Assembly: GCA_905250125.1 (NCBI GenBank)
Contig: CAJNOL010000079.1
Span: 62,001-126,000 of the forward strand
Direction of reading: 5' to 3'
DNA from: Rotaria sordida
Lineage: Eukaryota; Rotifera; Eurotatoria; Philodinida; Philodinidae
Length of the DNA stretch: 64,000 nucleotides
Below the pieces are notes generated by a model. The model was not told where the DNA came from, made no database searches, and worked only from the letters and a program-made list of their open reading frames with translations. A program made the position numbers and the translations under genes. This document shows positions 58,027 to 64,000 of the stretch, piece by piece; position 1 is the first letter of the stretch, and every line of letters begins with the position of its first letter.

Positions 58027-60164
58027 ATTTTAAAAAGAGATTGAAAAGAGTGATTTAATAGAACAGTATTTTTTTAGATATGATTTTTTTTTAATGAAAT
58101 TAAATATAAAACCTGAAAAATTCGATTCTATTATAATTGTCAAGATTTTAGTCATAGTGCCGGCTCAATTCATCAAGATTACTAATAGCTTTATCAACAT
58201 GATTTTGTAATATAGTGCTGAACGTATTCTACATAATAAAATAGCATAGTAGAAATCAATAATTATGTATCTTATTTGTTTATTTGATGATCATCACGAG
58301 CCACTCTCTGATTACATGTTCAGCCAAACTATGTACTCCATAATTGAAATGACATGTAAACCGTCAAAAATCGTGATTTTGAAATTTTTATATGATTGGA
58401 TAGCCCTTGTGGGCTACTTTCGAAAACAGTATTATTTATCAGAATTCTAATGCTTTTTCACGGTTTTACATAAGATTTATTGATCGTGAAATTAGAAAAA
58501 ATGAATGTTTTGAACATGTTGGTTATTGTTGCCATTTGAAACTTTTCTAAGGTATCACCTAGTGGAGAATCTAGCAGAGATTAATGAAATAATAGGCACT
58601 GCAAGCGTCCGAACAACTGAACTCGTGCCCCTGCACCACTTTTCTCAGAAGTGTTCATTTAATTATGTTATTATTTTGATAGTGTTATGTCAGAAGAGAT
58701 GCCTTCTGATATAACTATGTGTTCTCTTTTCTTTGTTTAGCTTTATTCTTTCACATTTTGTAATTATTCCTTTCTTCTTTCTCATCTTTCGTCTATTTAA
58801 ACAGCTGCGATTGTTACTGAGGGTATAGGTATAAATGAGTGATATATATACTCGCGCCTCATGTTTTTTTTCTCTTCTTAATACAGATTTTTCGATGCTG
58901 CACAAGTCTTCATTTGATCTGTCATAGTCGATAACACATGATGGACTATGATCGATGAGTTCGTCTACTGCTTTACTCAACAGAAACATTGACTTTCAAT
59001 CGTAAAATTTGTTTGATGTTTCTATTTATTTATTTTTCTACTTGTATGTCCCAGAGTTCTCTGCCTTGGTTTTTTGAAAAAAACTGACACCAAAAATTGA
59101 TAAAGAAGAATTTGAAAAAGTTATAGCGGCAAGTGTTGACTACATTTTGATGTCAATCCAAGTTCTGTATGATTAGACTTGGAGAGAAAATCTTGAAAAT
59201 ATGGCGATCTACTCTTTTAACTCTTAATGTAGAGCATTAGTTATATCCCATCTAAATAAGTACATACCATTTTGTCACCCACAGTATGTAAATGACTTTA
59301 TTCACTCAATATCGAACAATACTACCATGACCTTATTATCATTTTTTATTCGTCGACATATGTTTAATATATATTTCTTCTAAGATGAACGAATATTTTT
59401 TTGTAATAGATACTCATTGCTATTAGTCGATCAGTAATATAAACCATTGACTATAAATTTATTCAATGATTATTGTATTGAAGATTATCGGCTTGTTCAA
59501 AAATAGTTTTAACAAGTACAGAAGACTAAACTATCCAATATGATCAATATCAAAAATATAATTATACCTTTATTAGAATAAATCTCTTAGATAAATTCGT
59601 TTATGTCTATTGTCTCAAACACTTTCTTTTGCTTTCATAAAAACAACGAAATAATATACTTACAACCTAATCGATAAATCGATCAAAAAAAGAAAAAGAT
59701 ATTTACCGAAAAGAAAAAACAAAAAGATGAACTCTGTGATGTGTCAATAGATGAATAAAAATAACACCTCAGGCAAAAAGATAACTTATCAATTGTAATA
59801 ATGTTTTTTTCTTTTCGTTTGATTTTCAGTCAAAACAATGATTATATTTCGAATGATGTACTAAAAGATTGTTTTATAAAGAAATTCAATTTATCAAACA
59901 TCATTTTTTAGATATAAAAATAAGATATAAATATAAGAAAAACAAACAAACATTTAAATTGATGATAAGAGAACAAAACAAATCGTTATTTTTCTACATT
60001 GATAAAAAATAATCATTTTCTAATAGACAAGATCAATAACTTTTTTTATCTTTATAAATTTCCTACAAATATAGCTATCATTTCGTTTTGATTAGTAGGT
60101 GGAAAAGTTAAAGTATATTGAATCTGCCAGTGTATATAAGCAATTGAAAGGATAGACTTTTACC
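58027..60164. other. Intergenic stretch
   Basis: No supported gene. A 99-residue minus-strand frame (58690-58989) has a Lys/Arg-rich second half and no recognised pattern. Confidence 0.3.
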
Positions 60165-60445
60165 CAATGTTTCTAATGGCAAGTGTACACTGCAGAAGCA
60201 AAATGTACAAACATCTGCAGCTATGAAAATGCACGCTGCTATACACTTTGCTTAAAAAAGCAGCGTGTATACTTTTCTGGACAATTTTATAATATATCTT
60301 AGTTTATACTAGAACTTTTTCTTTTTTTTTGCTCTTTCGCTTCACTTCAGTAATGTAAATGACTGTGTACATTTTGCTGTGCACTTTGCTTATCCAAAAC
60401 AGCGTGTATTGTACATTTTGTTTTAGAATTCCATTAGAAACACTG
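60165..60445. mobile_element. Small inverted-repeat element
   Basis: Ends read TGTTTCTAATGG (60169) and CCATTAGAAACA (60431-60442), with internal matches such as AGCAAAATGTAC and GTACATTTTGCT. A further hairpin, CACGCTGCT with AGCAGCGTG, lies near 60232-60270. Length about 280 bases; no coding capacity. Confidence 0.6.
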
Positions 60446-61393
60446 CTTTTGCCATGGCTGTATCTTATGATAGAAACAACAAAAATATTTGAAACTTTCA
60501 AAATATCCCATTGTTATTAAGACCTATCTCCACGCGAATAAGCTATCTTTCTAGAGTATATATATTTCATTATGATTCACATAGTCTCAACTCAAGTGAA
60601 TAATCAATTAACGGACTTATCTTTCAATTCAATTTCTCCGAACTACTGAATAGCTCATGTCTTTTGACAAAAACAACAGCTAGTTCTGTGTTATATCGAA
60701 AAAAACAATTCTCTTTTGAATAATTCATTCTCCTCATCAACAGATAAACAAAACAACATGAACTACTCATACAAGAAAATTTTCAGAGAAAAAGACTAAG
60801 CATCAGAAAAATCATCCCATTCCCTCTAATCATATACATTGCATTCAAATGAACCTATTAATTTTGAATTCAAACAAAAATTAAATACATCTTTATCTCA
60901 ACATTGAAATATGTATTGCATAATTTCCACAAATCACATATTCTAACATATCCTGTTCAGTTTATCAAAACTTCATTTATCCCGACGGCAAGAAAGAAAG
61001 GATTTAAGACATCTCATACAAAATCTACTATAACACAAAATGAAAAGAGACAGAAAAAAAAAATTTCAATATTCATTCCCATCTGAACATTTGTCTCAAT
61101 AATGGATTCAACAAAGAAAAGGCAAATGAGAGAAAAAAAGAAGTGAATGTGTTGCATTCCTTTTTTTTCTCTTCTCTCTCTCTCTCTTAAAGAAAGAACG
61201 AACAGTTGGAAGCAAATTCACATAGAGAGAGACAAAGAGCAGGAGACCATCAGTTTATTCGTCCGATTGTACACAACACAATATACATGCTTCGTCGACG
61301 ATGGATATCATTCTCTCTCAATAACAAATATAACCGATAGAAGAAAGAAAAGAAATTTTTGACGGCAAACGTACGAAAAAATAAAAAAAAACT
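60446..61393. other. Upstream region of the glypican gene
   Basis: No gene supported; includes a (CT)n-like run near 61170-61190. A promoter could not be pointed to. Confidence 0.35.
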
Positions 61394-64000
61394 ATGTTTT
61401 ATTATTTATATCTTATTTGTTTATTAATAAATTTTATTTCAACACAACAACAACAACAACAACAACGAAATGAATGTTTTCTATTAAATAATAAATTAAA
61501 TAAATATAATATTAAGATAAATATAGTAGAAAAAAATTTTTCAGGTCTTCTTTTATGTAAAAATCTTATTCATAATTATTGTTGTCCACAAACCTATGAA
61601 AATCATATACAAAATGCAACAGCTATTGAACTTTATCATTTATTTGAATTAAATACAATTAATTTATATGAACAATTAATTCGTTTAGCTAATGATTTAA
61701 ATAGTATGTAATATATATATACTTTTTGCTTTTTATATTTCTTTTGATTTTTATTTAAAAATAGATACAATTATAAAATTAATTGAACTATCTCGTAATG
61801 AAACACATCATGTTTTACAACGTGTTTATAATAAACTTTATCAATCATATTATTTATCTATAGATAATTTTTTTAATAATCTTTTAATATTAACTTATCG
61901 TACATATCAACATGATATTAAAAAATATACTGATGAATTATTTCGTAATATTTTACATATATCATTAACATTAAATAATAATAAATCAATATTACCAATA
62001 TATTTTTCATGTTTATGGAAAAATCATCCATTTGGTAGTCATTTAAATTTAATTGAAAATCAATTAGAAATTAATTTAGGTAAAATATTTAAATTAAATG
62101 AATTATTTAAATTAAGTCATGAACTTGTTCAAATTTTATCAACGGTATGCTACTTATTTTTATTTTTCTAATCAAAAATAAATCTTTTTATGAGAATATA
62201 ACGATAGGATTATTCAAACGTATAATTGCCATGACCGCGATGTTATTTTTCTTTTTTTTTTTTTCATGTAACTAAATGCCCGTATCAAATTTGTTCACAA
62301 AAATGAGTTGTCTAGGGTATATAAAAATGTATATTTATTGATATCAATTATCTGAGTGATCTCATTTATTATTCATATTGTCATGTATATATAAACATGA
62401 CAAGGGTGAGAAAAGTCATTATAGTATTCGATCTAGATATGTTTAATGTTTTTTTTATTATTGAAAGAAATTAAATAAACAGTTTGAATCTTTATTTGTA
62501 TAAACAAGCAAAAAAAAATCGATTTGTTATGAATAACTTAAAGAAAATGAAATTTTAAAGTGTTATTTTCACACACATTTTTTTTTTGTTCTGTTAAGAG
62601 TGTTACAACGGATTATCATTGCATTGATTCATATATGCAATTATCATATTGTAATTTATGTAGTGGGCGAAATGAATTACCATGTTTATCTAATTGTATG
62701 AATGTCATTGAAAGTTGTCTTGTTAATATAACATTAATTGATGATATATGGAAAAATTTTATTGGTAAATAATTTGTTAATAATATTATTTTTGTTTTTT
62801 TTTGTCATGGAATTTTCTTTTAAAGATGCTATTGAGAATATTGCTTATTTTAATAATATTGAAAAAGTTTTATCATCAATTGGTTTATCAATATCAGATG
62901 CTGTTATGACCTTTTTTAATTCGGGTGGAGTTGAAAATAAGAATGTATGTATTAATAGACAAAAAAAAACTTCTATTTTTATTCTATAGTATATATTTAT
63001 ATATAAAGATCATCGATCAATGTGGACATATACGTATTCGACGTCAAACATTTTCTATCGATCAAAAATTTGATGATGAATATAGTAAAACATTATCATT
63101 ATCTGTGTTAGATCAACAACTAATTCATATGAGTCAATCATTACATACATATCGATTATTTTGGATGAAATTACCTGAACAAATTTGTAAATCAAAAGGA
63201 ATTTCAGAATTAAATGAACGAATATGTTGGACAGGAACTTCAATATCTCAACATGGAAAGTATGAAAAATTTAAGAATGAAGTTTTTTTTTTTTTTTTTA
63301 TTCAAATTTTATTTGTTTAGATCTTCTATTCCATTACATTATGATAAACCATTAAATTTAAAATTACAATGGATTTTAAAAGAAATGAAACAAAAAACAC
63401 AAACAATTGGAAATATACATCAAATTACGTCAGGTATTCTATAAAGAATAAGAAAAAAAGAAAAAATTGATGAAAATCAGTCAGTGACTTGTAAAGAATG
63501 TTACATAAGTTGATTTTACCGATCGATTAGTTATGAGTATAATAAAGTAATCGGAATTAGATATTCTACATTTCTCTTAGGTATTCGAATATTAAAAACA
63601 ACACCTTGGTTTTGAGTCCTAGATATTACATAATTATCATGAGAGTCATCAAAATCATATAACAATTGATCTGCATTTGAATTCAAGGTATAATATGTAA
63701 TTTTTTGTTTTTTTTTTGTATGTAGTACTCAATATTAATTCAACACCAAGTTCATCAATAGTAAATGAATCAAAAATAGATATTATTATTCAAAATTTTA
63801 CAGATACATTAAGACCAACTGATTTTGATGATTATCCTAATGATAATGAATTTGATTATTCGGATTATGCATATGAAGATTTCACAGATGATATAACTAC
63901 AACAACAACAACTCGTCGAAAAACAACAACAACAACAATAACTACAACAACAACAGTAACAACAACAACGACAACACCAACTACAACTACTCCTATTGAT
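61394..64000 (+). CDS. Glypican (heparan sulfate proteoglycan core), 3' end beyond window
   Basis: Seven exons give 538 codons so far: 61394-61703, 61765-62144, 62599-62764, 62826-62944, 63009-63259, 63321-63433, 63726-64000 (open). A signal peptide (MFYYLYLICLLINFIST) is followed by a poly-Gln run. The Cys-rich glypican fold follows: FSGLLLCKNLIHNYCC; CLWKNHPFG; SYCNLCSG and PCLSNCMNVIESCLVN; IWKNFIGDAIENIA; ISDAVMTFF. Next is CGHIRIRRQTF, where RIRR fits a furin-type site at the same place as the convertase site of known glypicans. LFWMKLPEQICKSKG and CWTG follow. The last exon is acidic (DFDDYPNDNEFDYSDYAYED) and then Thr-rich. Glypicans are GPI-anchored at the cell surface and shape Wnt, Hedgehog and BMP signals. 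The Ser-Gly glycosaminoglycan sites and GPI signal would lie beyond position 64000. Family is clear; subclass (GPC4/6/dally-like or GPC3/5) is not. Confidence 0.88.

Noticed and set aside
58690..58989. 99-residue minus-strand frame
   Set aside because: Composition shifts to Lys/Arg-rich low complexity and no family pattern is visible.
63890..63990. ACA/ACT repeat as a possible microsatellite array
   Set aside because: It is in frame inside the last visible glypican exon and encodes a Thr-rich stalk, so it is treated as coding.
1..64000. CRISPR arrays, rRNA, tRNA, retrotransposon reverse transcriptase
   Set aside because: No regularly spaced repeats with unique spacers, no conserved RNA gene sequence and no reverse-transcriptase motifs were recognised by reading.

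Overview
The window is about 64 kb of AT-rich eukaryotic DNA. Genes carry many short introns (mostly 50-70 bp, GT-AG), and their products are clearly animal: a Meis-class TALE homeodomain protein, a glypican, a neuronal calcium sensor, a BCKDH kinase and a rhodopsin-like GPCR. Several signs together point to a bdelloid rotifer. There are degenerate TGTGGG/CCCACA tracts, which is the bdelloid telomere unit. Next to them lies a bacterial-type P-loop gene. There is also an intronless ankyrin plus arginine ADP-ribosyltransferase gene, a mariner relic and a dense population of inverted-repeat (foldback/MITE-like) elements. The organism assignment is inference; no sequence search was possible.

Layout. 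0-2.4 kb: telomere-like tracts around an intronless minus-strand gene (917-1914) that resembles bacterial dethiobiotin-synthetase-type P-loop proteins and is broken by a one-base frame change. 4.3-6.2 kb: an F-box/leucine-rich-repeat gene in which each of 12 exons encodes exactly one 28-residue repeat. 8.4-8.7 kb: a small secreted, neuropeptide-like precursor. 9-19 kb: gene-poor, with five inverted-repeat elements (one nested in another). 20.4-23.3 kb: a complete BCKDK-like kinase (11 exons, 414 aa). 26.3-27.3 kb: a complete neuronal calcium sensor (8 exons, 191 aa). 28-30 kb: repeats. 30.6-32 kb: an AGC-type kinase that has lost its catalytic Asp, a predicted pseudokinase. 34.6-37.7 kb: Meis/homothorax, 5' exon(s) not found.

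39.4-58.0 kb: two closely related acetyl-CoA hydrolase/4-hydroxybutyrate CoA-transferase genes in the same orientation, about 17 kb apart. Between them lie an acidic ORF of unknown function, the ankyrin-ART gene, a large foldback element, a GPCR, an element with arrays of short subterminal repeats, and a dead mariner transposase. The second CoA-transferase copy contains a 10-N assembly gap. 61.4-64 kb: the first seven exons of a glypican, running off the window end.

The genes do not form an operon or one pathway. Metabolic links are limited to acyl-CoA chemistry (BCKDK regulates branched-chain keto-acid oxidation; the CoA-transferases handle short acyl-CoAs). No rRNA, tRNA or CRISPR array was seen. 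A 100-N assembly gap lies at 24918-25017.
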